A program made the position numbers and the translations under genes. A model generated the notes under the pieces. It had not been told where the DNA came from, made no database searches, and worked only from the letters and a program-made list of their open reading frames with translations. Of a DNA stretch of 64,000 nt, positions 44,959-54,535 are shown piece after piece. The stretch is from Marinobacter sp. LA51 (GTDB taxonomy: Bacteria > Pseudomonadota > Gammaproteobacteria > Pseudomonadales > Oleiphilaceae), in contig NZ_AP028070.1 in assembly GCF_030297175.1 (NCBI RefSeq), positions 3,596,001 through 3,660,000 on the forward strand, in the 5' to 3' direction. Within the stretch, counting starts at the first letter, position 1. Each line of letters starts with the position of its first letter.

Positions 44959-45591
44959 CTAAGTGGAGGCCATGAAACCGGCAATACCGGTCAACACAAT
45001 CTCGGCCGCCATGGCCGACAGGATCAGGCCACTGATCTTGGACAGGATGTTCAGGCCGGTTTTCCCCAGGCCCTTCTCCAGGTAACCCGACAGGCGCAAC
45101 AACACACCCAGGATAAACAGGCTCGACACCAACCCCAACAGCCCGCCGATCACTTCCGGCGCGGTCTTGAGCTCGGCGCCGTAGACCAGGATGGCACCAA
45201 TGGTAGCCGGGCCGATCATTACCGGAATAGCCAGCGGCACCACCGCGATATCGTCGCGGTCTTCTTCCGGGAGGCCGGTGGCGTGGTTACGGGTACCACT
45301 GGTGACCAGGCTGATGGCCGTCAGGAACAGCAGGCTACCGGCACCTATCCGGAACGAGTTCAGTGTAATGCCCACGGCGCTGAACAGCAGCGGGCCGGCA
45401 AAAAACAGCACCAGGCCCAGCACAAACGCCGAAATGCAGGCGCGCCGGATGATCGACGCCTTCTCCGCCGCCGGCAGACCCCGGGTAAGCGCAAGAAACA
45501 TGGTGACCACGAAAAACGGTGCCAGCAGGAACAAAAAGCGAATCGTGCTGCTGATGTAGGTGGAGAAAAAGGTTTCGAGCATTCCGGGCAT
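44959..45591 (-). CDS. MarC-family integral membrane protein
   Basis: The 210-residue protein has six membrane helices and the MarC pattern L-A-I-P-V-M-I-G-P-A-T-I-G in the middle. Despite the name, MarC proteins have no proven role in multiple antibiotic resistance and their function is unknown. The start could be ATG 45591 or 45582, both with GGAA upstream. The ChaC-like gene follows 40 bases downstream. Confidence 0.88.
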   Translation of the reverse strand: MPGMLETFFSTYISSTIRFLFLLAPFFVVTMFLALTRGLPAAEKASIIRRACISAFVLGLVLFFAGPLLFSAVGITLNSFRIGAGSLLFLTAISLVTSGTRNHATGLPEEDRDDIAVVPLAIPVMIGPATIGAILVYGAELKTAPEVIGGLLGLVSSLFILGVLLRLSGYLEKGLGKTGLNILSKISGLILSAMAAEIVLTGIAGFMAST

Positions 45592-45700
45592 TCCGACGGT
45601 TGATGAAGGGCGCTAAGTCTAGAGACTCTCGGTATTTTTTGCCGTAAGGAAGTGAACGTATCCGGCCTTGTGGCCAGGCACCCAAAAGTTTAGACCACCC

Positions 45701-46531
45701 TCATTGGGTGCGACTGACAAAGACCCAGTTAGTCGCCACATTGTCACACACGATGATGTCGGGATTGATCACCTCGCACAACGCCAGATTCTCCGGCAGC
45801 CGATCATGGTAGCGGGCCTGCACCGTCAGATTCAGTTTGTCCTGTTTCAGCAACTGAAAAGTTCGCTCCATACGCTCGGCAAAATCGACGCCGTCATCCT
45901 CCAGGGTGTGGAAGGCGTTGTGAAAGGCGGTAAAGCTCATGGTGTTGGCCCCAAGGCCAATGGCCAGCATTTTCGGGATATAGCGGTCGTAGGCACCGGA
46001 AAGATAAGCCCGAACCTGTTGTTCATCGCTCCGATCCCCCTGGAACGGGCGCAAGCCCAGGCGGTTCTGATCCTCCAGCACTCCCGGTGCCAGCGCACGG
46101 TTGGGCTGGTTCAACGCCAATTTGAACTGGCGATCCGGGCAGACGATGCGCTCACCCTTGAGGGCGCAGTCCGCCAATTGGTCAAACCGCGTGGGCTGTG
46201 AATCCGCTTGCTCCGGTTCAGGTTTCGGTGGCTTGGTCGAAGCCTGTGACGCGGGCGCAGGCTTTGACTGGGCTGGTTCAGTGGTCACCGCTGGCACCGA
46301 AAGGCCGAGCCGTTTCGCCGGCCGACGCAATAACAGCGCCTGCACCTGGGGCTGGTTGCGCCGGAAATCGGCCTGGGAAGGTAACCCCTGACCGCCACCC
46401 TGGGCCACTACGTCGCAATACAGACGCTCCAGATCGGTGGTGGCCGACGCCGAGCACACCTCTTCCGCCACGACGACGCCACTGGCCATTGCAAGCACCA
46501 GTGCCGCCAGCAGGGAGCGGTTAAGGTTCAT
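45701..46531 (-). CDS. Secreted protein of unknown function, coupled to tetR
   Basis: I place the start at ATG 46531 (a GTG one codon earlier is possible); it overlaps the tetR 3' end by about ten bases, implying translational coupling. The 276 residues have a signal peptide (1-22), a Pro/Ala/Lys-rich linker (about 85-115) and a C-terminal domain with paired Cys (C-A-L-K-G-E-R-I-V-C and C-E-V-I-N-P-D-I-I-V-C). The repeated C-x(8)-C spacing suggests disulfide hairpins. I do not recognise a family. Confidence 0.7.
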   Translation of the reverse strand: MNLNRSLLAALVLAMASGVVVAEEVCSASATTDLERLYCDVVAQGGGQGLPSQADFRRNQPQVQALLLRRPAKRLGLSVPAVTTEPAQSKPAPASQASTKPPKPEPEQADSQPTRFDQLADCALKGERIVCPDRQFKLALNQPNRALAPGVLEDQNRLGLRPFQGDRSDEQQVRAYLSGAYDRYIPKMLAIGLGANTMSFTAFHNAFHTLEDDGVDFAERMERTFQLLKQDKLNLTVQARYHDRLPENLALCEVINPDIIVCDNVATNWVFVSRTQ

Positions 46532-47135
46532 CACGCTGCCCCAGCACCACCCGCGCCATCAGGTCCTCAATGCGCTGAATGGTGGCTTCATCGCCTTTCT
46601 TGCCGGTCAGTACCACCTGGGAGCCGATGGTAGCCACGTACAGTAGCAGCGACAGATCCTTAACGTGTTGCGGATCGCTGCTGAGGCGTTGGAACAAAGT
46701 GCAGTTCTGGTTGATCCGGGCGGCATCCACCTGGGTTACCAGCTCGGCGGCATACTCGTTGCGGCGGGCAAAGTCCCGTACCGCAAGCTCCACCTGCAGG
46801 CGACGAATGTTGCGAGAAGCATCGGTAAGCAACAGCTCCAGAATCTGCCGTAGCTCGGTTTCGACATCGCCGCCCTTGGGCTCCCAGTATTGCAGCTCAT
46901 GCAATCGACGGTCGCGCCAACGGTCCAGAAAACTGACCACCAGATCTTCATGGTCACGGAAATGCCAGTAGAAGCTGCCCCGAGTAACCCCGAGCTTCTT
47001 GGCAAGTGTCAGTACCCGCAGCTGACCAAAACCACCGGCTGCGATTTCTCCAGCCGCGGCGTCGAGCCAGTTGTCGCGGGTCAGCTGCTTTTTCTCCGAC
47101 GCACTTCGGCGTTTGGGGGTACTGGCTTCACTCAT
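46521..47135 (-). CDS. TetR-family repressor of the beta-oxidation cluster
   Basis: The 204-residue protein has an N-terminal helix-turn-helix (about 20-65, with K-K-L-G-V-T-R-G-S-F-Y-W-H-F) and a helical ligand domain. It is divergent from a FadB-like gene, with two matching dyads between them, so it probably represses the fatty-acid cluster and itself. Acyl-CoA is the likely inducer by analogy with PsrA/FadR-type TetR proteins; this is inference. Confidence 0.9.
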   Translation of the reverse strand: MSEASTPKRRSASEKKQLTRDNWLDAAAGEIAAGGFGQLRVLTLAKKLGVTRGSFYWHFRDHEDLVVSFLDRWRDRRLHELQYWEPKGGDVETELRQILELLLTDASRNIRRLQVELAVRDFARRNEYAAELVTQVDAARINQNCTLFQRLSSDPQHVKDLSLLLYVATIGSQVVLTGKKGDEATIQRIEDLMARVVLGQRDEP

Positions 47136-47234
47136 TGCGGAATCGGGTCCTGCTCTGTCGGTCGGATTGGGGCTGCATCAGCATTCTACATCAACGGAAG
47201 CGTCAGCTCTGAAACCGTTGACCAATGTTAAAAC

Positions 47235-47271
47235 ATACATTAGTGTACGGAAAAACAATACACCAGTGTAT
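47235..47271. promoter_or_regulatory. Tandem TetR-type operators between tetR and fadB-like gene
   Basis: ATACAC CA GTGTAT at 47258-47271 is a perfect dyad with six-base arms. A second, imperfect copy ATACAT TA GTGTAC lies at 47235-47248, 23 bases centre to centre. Both lie in the divergent intergenic region, about 100 bases from each start codon. This is a typical position for a TetR repressor controlling both directions. Confidence 0.72.
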
Positions 47272-47367
47272 GGAGTTTTCAAGACATCACTTCCTACACC
47301 GCCGATCACCGTCAGTTACGTTCGATCGCCTTTAATCACAACGATGTCTGTACCAGGGAGCTGCCAC

Positions 47368-49464
47368 ATGAGTACCGCCCATTATGATGTGCACGGCAAT
47401 GTCGCCGTAATCCGACTCGATAATCCGCCGGTAAACGGCCTGGGCCTGGCACTGCGCCAGGGCATTGTGAACGGCATCCGTCAGGCGGAATCCGATGACG
47501 CCGTGAAAGCCGTGGTGTTGATCGGCTCCGACCGTGCCTTCTCCGGCGGTGCCGACATCAGTGAATTTGGCACCGACAAGGCCACGGCCGAGCCGAATCT
47601 CAACACCGTCATCAACTATGTGGAAAGCAGCCGCAAGCCGGTGATCGCCGCCATCAGCGGTGCCTGCATGGGTGGCGGCCTCGAGCTGGCGCTGGGTTGC
47701 CACTACCGCATTGCCAAGCCGGACGCCCAGATTGCCCTGCCGGAAGTGAAACTCGGCCTGCTGCCGGGCGCCGGTGGAACCCAGCGTCTGCCGCGTCTGA
47801 TCGGCGCCGAGCATGCCGTAAATATGATCGTCTCCGGCAGCGTGGTTCCGGCCAAGCAGTTCAAGGGCAGCCCGCTGTTTGACGAGATCGTCGACGGCGA
47901 ACTGTTCGACGTAGCAGTTGCCTATGCCACCAAGGTGGTCAGCGAAAACCTGCCACTGAAAAAAGTACGCGACCTGAAAGCCAAGCATCCCAACCCGGAA
48001 GGCTTCTTCATGTTCACCCGCAACACTGTGGGCGCCATGGCCAAGAACTACCCGGCACCGCTGAAATGCGTGGATGCGGTCAAAGCCGCAGTGACCATGC
48101 CCTTCGACAAGGGCATGCAAGTTGAGCGCGAAGCCTTCCTGAACCTGATGCAGACGCCGGAATCCCGTGCCCTGCGTCACGCGTTTTTCTCCGAGCGCCT
48201 GACCAGCAAGATCGCCGACGTGCCATCAGACACCCCGATCCGCGACATCAAATCGGTCGGTGTCATCGGTGGCGGCACCATGGGCACTGGCATCAGCATC
48301 AACTTCCTGAACGCCGACATTCCGGTCACCCTGGTGGAGATGAAGCAGGAAGGCCTGGACCGGGGCGTGGCCGCGATCCAGAAAGTCTATGAAAGCCGGG
48401 TCAAGAAAGGCCGCATGAGCGAAGACGACGCCAAGGCCAAGATGGCACTGCTGACACCTTCGCTAACCTATGACGACCTGAGCAACGTGGATCTGGTAAT
48501 TGAGGCAGTGTTCGAGGAAATGGGCGTGAAGCAGTCCGTGTTCGAGAAGCTGGACGAGGTCTGTAAGCAAGGCGCCATTCTGGCCTCCAACACCTCCACC
48601 CTGGACCTGGACAAGATCGCCAGCTTCACCAAGCGTCCGGAAGACGTCATCGGCCTGCACTTCTTCAGCCCGGCCAACATCATGAAGCTGCTGGAAGTGG
48701 TGCGTGGCGAGAAAACCGCCAAAGACGTACTGGCCACCGCCATGAAGCTGGCCAAGGCGATCAAGAAGACCGCCGTGGTTTCTGGCGTGTGCGACGGCTT
48801 TATCGGCAACCGCATGATCAACCAGTACCAGCGCGAAGCCCTGCTGATACTGGAAGAAGGCGCCAGCGTGCAACAGATCGACAAGGCCATCGAGAAATTC
48901 GGCTTTGCCATGGGCCCGCTGCGCATGGCCGATCTGGCCGGCGGCGACATCGGCTGGGCCATCCGTAAGCGCCAGTACGAGGAAAACCCGGACATGGTGA
49001 AGATGGTCGTGGCCGACCGCCTGTGTGAAATGGGCCGCTACGGCCAGAAAACCGGTGCTGGCTTCTACCGTTACGAGCCGGGCAACCGGAACGCCCTGCA
49101 CGATCCGGAAGTGGACAAGGTGGTGGACGAAGTTCGCGCCGAGCTGGGCATTACCCCACGCAAGATCAGCAACCAGGAAATCGTCGAGCGCTGCGTCTAC
49201 GCCCTGGTCAATGAAGGCGCCCAGATCCTGGACGAAGGCATCGCCCAGCGCGCCTCCGACATCGACATGGTCTACCTGACCGGTTACGGCTTCCCTGTCT
49301 TCCGCGGCGGCCCCATGCATTACGCCGAGGAAGTGGGGCTGCCGAACGTGGTTCGCGCCATGCAGGCCTTCACCGAAGACCGTCACACCCAGCCTGGTTT
49401 CTGGGAGCCGGCGGCCCTGCTGGCCAAGCGCGCCGAGGAAGGCAAGGGTTTTGACGCCAAGTAA
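47368..49464 (+). CDS. Enoyl-CoA hydratase/3-hydroxyacyl-CoA dehydrogenase (FadB-like)
   Basis: ATG 47368 gives 698 residues starting [12 protein letters not shown] lies nine bases upstream. The N-terminal crotonase domain has G-G-G-L-E-L-A-L-G and [11 protein letters not shown] with both catalytic Glu. The dehydrogenase half has the NAD site V-I-G-G-G-T-M-G and H-F-F-S-P-A. It catalyses two consecutive steps of beta-oxidation. The length and context are closer to PA1737-type enzymes than to classical FadB. It is first in the cluster. Confidence 0.93.
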   Translation: MSTAHYDVHGNVAVIRLDNPPVNGLGLALRQGIVNGIRQAESDDAVKAVVLIGSDRAFSGGADISEFGTDKATAEPNLNTVINYVESSRKPVIAAISGACMGGGLELALGCHYRIAKPDAQIALPEVKLGLLPGAGGTQRLPRLIGAEHAVNMIVSGSVVPAKQFKGSPLFDEIVDGELFDVAVAYATKVVSENLPLKKVRDLKAKHPNPEGFFMFTRNTVGAMAKNYPAPLKCVDAVKAAVTMPFDKGMQVEREAFLNLMQTPESRALRHAFFSERLTSKIADVPSDTPIRDIKSVGVIGGGTMGTGISINFLNADIPVTLVEMKQEGLDRGVAAIQKVYESRVKKGRMSEDDAKAKMALLTPSLTYDDLSNVDLVIEAVFEEMGVKQSVFEKLDEVCKQGAILASNTSTLDLDKIASFTKRPEDVIGLHFFSPANIMKLLEVVRGEKTAKDVLATAMKLAKAIKKTAVVSGVCDGFIGNRMINQYQREALLILEEGASVQQIDKAIEKFGFAMGPLRMADLAGGDIGWAIRKRQYEENPDMVKMVVADRLCEMGRYGQKTGAGFYRYEPGNRNALHDPEVDKVVDEVRAELGITPRKISNQEIVERCVYALVNEGAQILDEGIAQRASDIDMVYLTGYGFPVFRGGPMHYAEEVGLPNVVRAMQAFTEDRHTQPGFWEPAALLAKRAEEGKGFDAK

Positions 49465-49482
49465 CCGGTCCACGAATTGATC

Positions 49483-49520
49483 CGGAGCGGCGCATCCCTT
49501 ATCGAAAAGCCGCCGCTCCG
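49483..49520 (+). promoter_or_regulatory. Intercistronic hairpin between the fadB-like and fadA-like genes
   Basis: Ten-base perfect arms, CGGAGCGGCG (49483-49492) and CGCCGCTCCG (49511-49520), have an 18-base loop. The hairpin ends five bases before the GAGGAG ribosome site of the thiolase gene. No T-tract follows. It may protect the upstream message, set the two genes' ratio or modulate thiolase translation. Confidence 0.6.
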
Positions 49521-49537
49521 AGCTGAGGAGAATTGTT

Positions 49538-50719
49538 ATGTCCAATGATGTTGTCATCGTATCCACCGCCCGTACGCCCCTGGCCAAATCCTGGCGCGGC
49601 GGCCTGAACATGACCCACGGCGCTACTTTAGCCGGCCACGCCATCCAGCACGCGGTTGAGCGCTCCAAAGTCGACCCCAACGAAATCGAAGACGTGCTGA
49701 TGGGCTGCGCCCTGCCCGAAGGCTCCACCGGTAACGATGTGGCCCGCATGGGCGCCATCCGTGCCGGTCTGCCCGTTACCGTTGGCGGCGCCACCATCAA
49801 CCGCTTCTGCTCATCTGGCCTTCAGGCCATCGCCATGGCCGCGCACCACATTGCGGTGGATAAAGTCCCAGTCATGGTCGCTGGCGGCGTGGAATCCATC
49901 TCCACCGTGCAGGCCAACGTGAACCAGAACTACTTCATGGAACCCTGGCTGGCGAAGAACAAGCCGGAACTCTACTGGTCCATGCTCGATACCGCCGAAA
50001 CCGTCGCCAAGCGCTACGGCATCAAGAAAGAAGACATGGACGAGTACGGTGTGCGCAGTCAGAACCTAGCCGATCAGGCTCGCCAGGACGGCAAGTTTGA
50101 CGACGAAATCGTACCCATCACCACCACCATGGGCGTCGCCGACAAGGCCACCGGCCAGCTCAGCAGCCAGGAAGTCACCGTCAGCCAGGACGAAGGCATT
50201 CGCCCGGGCACCAATCTGGAAGGCGTGAGCAAGATCCGCTCGGCCATGGAAGGCGGCGTGGTCACCGCTGGTAACGCCAGCCAGTTCTCCGACGGCGCCT
50301 CGGCCTGCGTCCTGATGGACAGCAAAGTGGCCGAGCAACGCGGCGCCACCCCGCTCGGAATCTTCCGTGGCTTCGCCGTGGCCGGCTGTGAGCCGGACGA
50401 AATGGGCATCGGCCCGGTCTTCGCCGTACCCAAGCTGCTCAAGCGCGCCGGCCTGACCGTCGACGACATCGGCCTGTGGGAGCTGAACGAAGCCTTCGCA
50501 GTTCAGGTTCTGTACTGCCAGCGCAAACTCGGCATCCCCATGGACCGCCTGAACGTTAACGGCGGCGCCATTGCGGTCGGCCACCCCTACGGCACCACCG
50601 GCTCGCGCCTGGTTGGTCATGCGCTAATCGAAGGCAAGCGTCGCGGTGTGAAATACGTTGTCGTAACCATGTGCGTGGGCACTGGTATGGGTGCTGCTGG
50701 CCTGTTTGAGGTGGCCTGA
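49538..50719 (+). CDS. fadA: Acetyl-CoA acyltransferase (3-ketoacyl-CoA thiolase)
   Basis: The 393-residue thiolase has N-R-F-C-S-S-G with acyl-carrying Cys91, [11 protein letters not shown] with the catalytic His, and the late C-V-G-T-G-M-G Cys base. It cleaves 3-ketoacyl-CoA in the last beta-oxidation step and lies 73 bases after the FadB-like gene. GAGGAG precedes the ATG. Paired foldback elements separate it from the acyl-CoA dehydrogenases. Confidence 0.93.
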   Translation: MSNDVVIVSTARTPLAKSWRGGLNMTHGATLAGHAIQHAVERSKVDPNEIEDVLMGCALPEGSTGNDVARMGAIRAGLPVTVGGATINRFCSSGLQAIAMAAHHIAVDKVPVMVAGGVESISTVQANVNQNYFMEPWLAKNKPELYWSMLDTAETVAKRYGIKKEDMDEYGVRSQNLADQARQDGKFDDEIVPITTTMGVADKATGQLSSQEVTVSQDEGIRPGTNLEGVSKIRSAMEGGVVTAGNASQFSDGASACVLMDSKVAEQRGATPLGIFRGFAVAGCEPDEMGIGPVFAVPKLLKRAGLTVDDIGLWELNEAFAVQVLYCQRKLGIPMDRLNVNGGAIAVGHPYGTTGSRLVGHALIEGKRRGVKYVVVTMCVGTGMGAAGLFEVA

Positions 50720-50760
50720 TTGTTAGCCTGAATCGTACGGTGCGAGCGCCTGTCAGGTAG

Positions 50761-50924
50761 GGGTGTCCAAAACTCGCTCCTTCGGCACCCCTGCGGGGTC
50801 CGGCCCGCAATCATAGATTGCGGTCGTTCGGCTGTCGCATGAAGCTTCGCTTCATAAGCGCTCGGCCGAACCCATGTGACGCTCGGGCTCCGCCATCCAT
50901 GGCTCCGCACGGTTTTGGACACCC
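50761..50924 (-). repeat. Foldback element copy F (expanded core)
   Basis: Perfect 13-base arms, GGGTGTCCAAAAC (50761-50773) and GTTTTGGACACCC (50912-50924), enclose 138 bases instead of the usual 54-57. The end GGCTCCGCCATCCATGGCTCCGCAC is the family core in reverse. The extra segment holds nested hairpins: GCAATC ATA GATTGC, and GTTCGGC ... GCCGAAC around ATGAAGC TTC GCTTCAT. It seems to be a family member that has gained an extra structured module. Confidence 0.78.
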
Positions 50925-50980
50925 ACTCCCAACGGCCACCCCGAGCTGCGTGCAATGGCAGGCCCGAACACACTCGAAGC

Positions 50981-51089
50981 GTCGGATGGGTATCCCCTTT
51001 CAAAACTGTGCGGAGCCATGGATGGCGGAGCCCAAGCGCCCCATGGATGGGCCGAAGGAGCGTGTTTTGAAAGGGGATACCCATTCGGC
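50981..51089 (+). repeat. Foldback element copy G
   Basis: Arms of 26 bases at 50981-51006 and 51064-51089 match at 24 of 26 positions, both exceptions allowing G-U pairs. The core has GCCATGGATGGC and a variant second part ending CCGAAGGAGCG, which also occurs (reversed) in copy F. The outer arm sequence differs from all other copies. It is in opposite orientation to F, 57 bases away. Confidence 0.87.
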
Positions 51090-51182
51090 GCCTCCACCGA
51101 AGTTTCAGACCCGGCAGTAAAAGTTTCAGACAGCTCCAACAGTCAAAACCATCTACCTCAGCCACCAGACAAGAGGTGCAAC

Positions 51183-52370
<1,188 letters not shown>

Positions 52371-52398
52371 GCCATCCGGCAGCTTGGAGAGAAACGTT

Positions 52399-53547
52399 AT
52401 GAATTTTGATTTGACCGAAGAACAGCAGATACTGAACGATTCCCTGCGCCGCTTTGTCACCAACGAACTGGGGTTCGAACGGCGCGCTGAAGTGATCGCA
52501 TCGGGCAAGGGCACCGATCCCGCCACCTGGGCCGCACTGGCCGAGATGGGGCTGCTCGGGTTTACCTTCCCGGAGGACTACGACGGCCTCGGTGGCAACG
52601 CCGTGGACACCATGGTGGTGATGGAAAACTTCGGCCGCGGCCTGGTGGTCGAGCCCTACCTGGCCACCGTGGTGCTGGCCGGCGGTCTGATCCGCGACCA
52701 AGGCAGCGAGGCCCAGAAAGCCGAGCTCCTGCCTGCCATCGCCAGTGGTGAACGGCTGATGGCATTCGCTCACAGCGAACCCGGTGCCCGATATAACCTG
52801 AGCCAGGTCAACACCAAGGCCGAGGCGGACGGCGACCAATACCGGATCAGCGGCACCAAGACCGCGGTCCTCAGCGGCGGCCAGGCCCAGCAGCTGATTG
52901 TCTCAGCCCGCACCAGCGGTACCGGTGACAATGAACAGGGTCTTTCCCTGTTCCTGGTCAATACCACGGCCGAAGGCGTCACCATCAACGACTTCTCCAC
53001 CCACGACGGCCACCGCACGGCAGAGATCCAGTTCAGCAATGTCGTGGTTTCCGCCAGCCAGCTGGTTGGCCGCCTCAATCATGCCTTCCCTGCCATCGAG
53101 AAAGCCGTGGACCTGGGTATTGCCGCCCTGTGCGCCGAAGCCGTGGGCGCCATGGAAGCCATGAACGCCGCCACCCTGGACTACATCAAGACCCGCAAGC
53201 AGTTTGGCGTGGCCATCGGCAAATTCCAGGTACTGCAACACCGCATGGCGGATATGTTTATCCAGACCGAACAGGCCAGATCCATGGCCATCCTGGCCGC
53301 CACCGAAGCCGACTCAGACCAACGCGCGCAACGCCGAGAAGCCCTATCCATGGCCAAGACTCTGGTCGGCCAGGCCGCTCGCTATGTGGGCCAGGAAGGC
53401 GTGCAGCTGCACGGCGGCATGGGCGTGACCGACGAGATGTTTGCCGCGCACCTGTTCAAACGCCTGACCCTGATCAACCTGCTGTTCGGCGACGCCGACC
53501 ATCACCTGGCCCAGGTCAGCGATGGCCTGCTGGCCGCCAGCGCCTGA
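52399..53547 (+). CDS. Acyl-CoA dehydrogenase, second of a pair
   Basis: This 382-residue protein starts at ATG 52399, with GGAGAG upstream. It has T-R-K-Q-F-G-V-A-I-G-K-F-Q (flavin-contact helix) and Q-L-H-G-G-M-G-V-T-D-E, but the C-terminal G-G-S-x-E-x-x-R of its partner is missing, and the substrate loop reads A-H-S-E-P-G-A-R. Adjacent paired dehydrogenases with split motifs occur in steroid and branched-acid degradation. The substrate here is unknown. Confidence 0.9.
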   Translation: MNFDLTEEQQILNDSLRRFVTNELGFERRAEVIASGKGTDPATWAALAEMGLLGFTFPEDYDGLGGNAVDTMVVMENFGRGLVVEPYLATVVLAGGLIRDQGSEAQKAELLPAIASGERLMAFAHSEPGARYNLSQVNTKAEADGDQYRISGTKTAVLSGGQAQQLIVSARTSGTGDNEQGLSLFLVNTTAEGVTINDFSTHDGHRTAEIQFSNVVVSASQLVGRLNHAFPAIEKAVDLGIAALCAEAVGAMEAMNAATLDYIKTRKQFGVAIGKFQVLQHRMADMFIQTEQARSMAILAATEADSDQRAQRREALSMAKTLVGQAARYVGQEGVQLHGGMGVTDEMFAAHLFKRLTLINLLFGDADHHLAQVSDGLLAASA

Positions 53548-53590
53548 TTCCGGCAGCATCGGATTAACGGATAACGAAAAGGAACTGACA

Positions 53591-54364
53591 ATGAGTGTAA
53601 AACAGTTACTGGACCTGACCGGCAAGGTCGCCTTTATTACCGGTGGCTCCCGTGGCCTGGGCCTGCAGATGGCCGAGGCTCTGGGTGAACTGGGCGCCAG
53701 CGTTGCCATCAGTGCCCGCAAGCAGCACGAACTGGATGCCGCCAAGGAGCACCTGGAAAGCCTGGGCATAAAGGTGGTAACCATTGCCGCCGATCTGGGC
53801 AACCTGGAGGGAATCCCCACGGTGGTCGATCAGGTGGTCAAACAACTGGGTGACATCGATATCCTGGTCAACAACGCCGGCGCTACCTGGGGCGCGCCCG
53901 CCGAAGACTACCCGGCCGAAGGCTGGATGAAGGTGATGAACCTGAACGTGAATGCCAGTTTTTTCCTGACCCAAACCGTGGGCAAGCGCTGCATGATTCC
54001 GCGCAAGACCGGCAAGGTGATCAACATTGCCTCTATCGCCGGCCTGTCTGGCAACCCGGAAGGCATGCAGACCATCGCCTACAACACCAGCAAGGGTGCC
54101 ATAGTGAACTTCACGCGGGCGCTGGCGTCGGAATGGGGCCGCTACAACATCAACGTGAACGCGTTGTGCCCCGGCTTCTTCCCCTCCAAGATGTCCCAGG
54201 GTCTGCTCGAAACCCAGGGCGAGAACATGCTGCAACGCATCCCGCTGAACCGTTTTGGCGGCGAGGAAGACCTCAAAGGCGCGGCAGTGCTGATGGCCTC
54301 AGAGGCCGGTCGCCACATTACCGGGCAATGCCTGGCGGTGGACGGCGGGACGCTCGTTGCCTAA
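53591..54364 (+). CDS. Short-chain dehydrogenase/reductase
   Basis: ATG 53591 gives 257 residues. The N-terminal nucleotide motif T-G-G-S-R-G-L-G, the N-N-A-G strand and the catalytic Y-N-T-S-K are all present, so an active NAD(P)-dependent oxidoreductase is expected. It is last in the beta-oxidation cluster, 43 bases after the second dehydrogenase, and may act on a 3-hydroxyacyl intermediate or an alcohol. The substrate is not determined. Confidence 0.92.
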   Translation: MSVKQLLDLTGKVAFITGGSRGLGLQMAEALGELGASVAISARKQHELDAAKEHLESLGIKVVTIAADLGNLEGIPTVVDQVVKQLGDIDILVNNAGATWGAPAEDYPAEGWMKVMNLNVNASFFLTQTVGKRCMIPRKTGKVINIASIAGLSGNPEGMQTIAYNTSKGAIVNFTRALASEWGRYNINVNALCPGFFPSKMSQGLLETQGENMLQRIPLNRFGGEEDLKGAAVLMASEAGRHITGQCLAVDGGTLVA

Positions 54365-54430
54365 CTAACTCCTTAGAGTAACCCCTTCTCTAGCCAGAGG
54401 CCTGGTCCCGGGCCCTGGCGCGTCAAATGA

Positions 54431-54462
54431 CTCGGCCTCGCGCAAAAGCGTCCGAAGCCGAG
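54431..54462 (+). terminator. Candidate terminator after the beta-oxidation cluster
   Basis: CTCGGC at 54431-54436 pairs with GCCGAG at 54457-54462, with an inner CGC ... GCG stem between. It is followed by CAGGTTTTCC. The stem is interrupted and the T-run short, so this is only a candidate. It lies 67 bases after the SDR stop and before pntA. Confidence 0.4.
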
Positions 54463-54535
54463 CAGGTTTTCCAGCTTGAACTAGTCTGTATATCAGACAC
54501 TTGCTTCATCGGTTCAACCGGAGGACGCACGCGCT

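Larger units (their letters stand above)
50720..51182. other. 463-base intergenic region holding two foldback elements
   Basis: This gap contains element F (50761-50924, reverse orientation, expanded) and element G (50981-51089, forward). No gene is supported; the open frame that crosses G into the dehydrogenase reflects the repeat. The last 90 bases before ATG 51183 hold AAGAGGTGC, a ribosome site. If the operon is continuous, both elements lie inside its message. Confidence 0.7.

Noticed and set aside
45678..45711. Hairpin GCACCCAA/TTGGGTGC as terminator of the secreted unknown protein gene
   Set aside because: It includes the stop codon region, has an 18-base loop and no T-tract on the minus strand. 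Too weak to list.
47071..47367. 99-residue N-terminal extension of the FadB-like enzyme
   Set aside because: It would run through the divergent TetR operators and overlap tetR. The crotonase domain begins right at ATG 47368, which has a ribosome site.
11395..51089. Foldback elements as insertion sequences or a CRISPR-like array
   Set aside because: They are about 100 bases long with no transposase, no consistent target duplications visible and no array spacing. MITE origin cannot be fully excluded, but non-conserved arms argue against terminal inverted repeats.
50955..51182. N-terminal extension of the first acyl-CoA dehydrogenase
   Set aside because: The open frame passes through foldback element G. 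The family N-terminus begins at ATG 51183, which has its own ribosome site.
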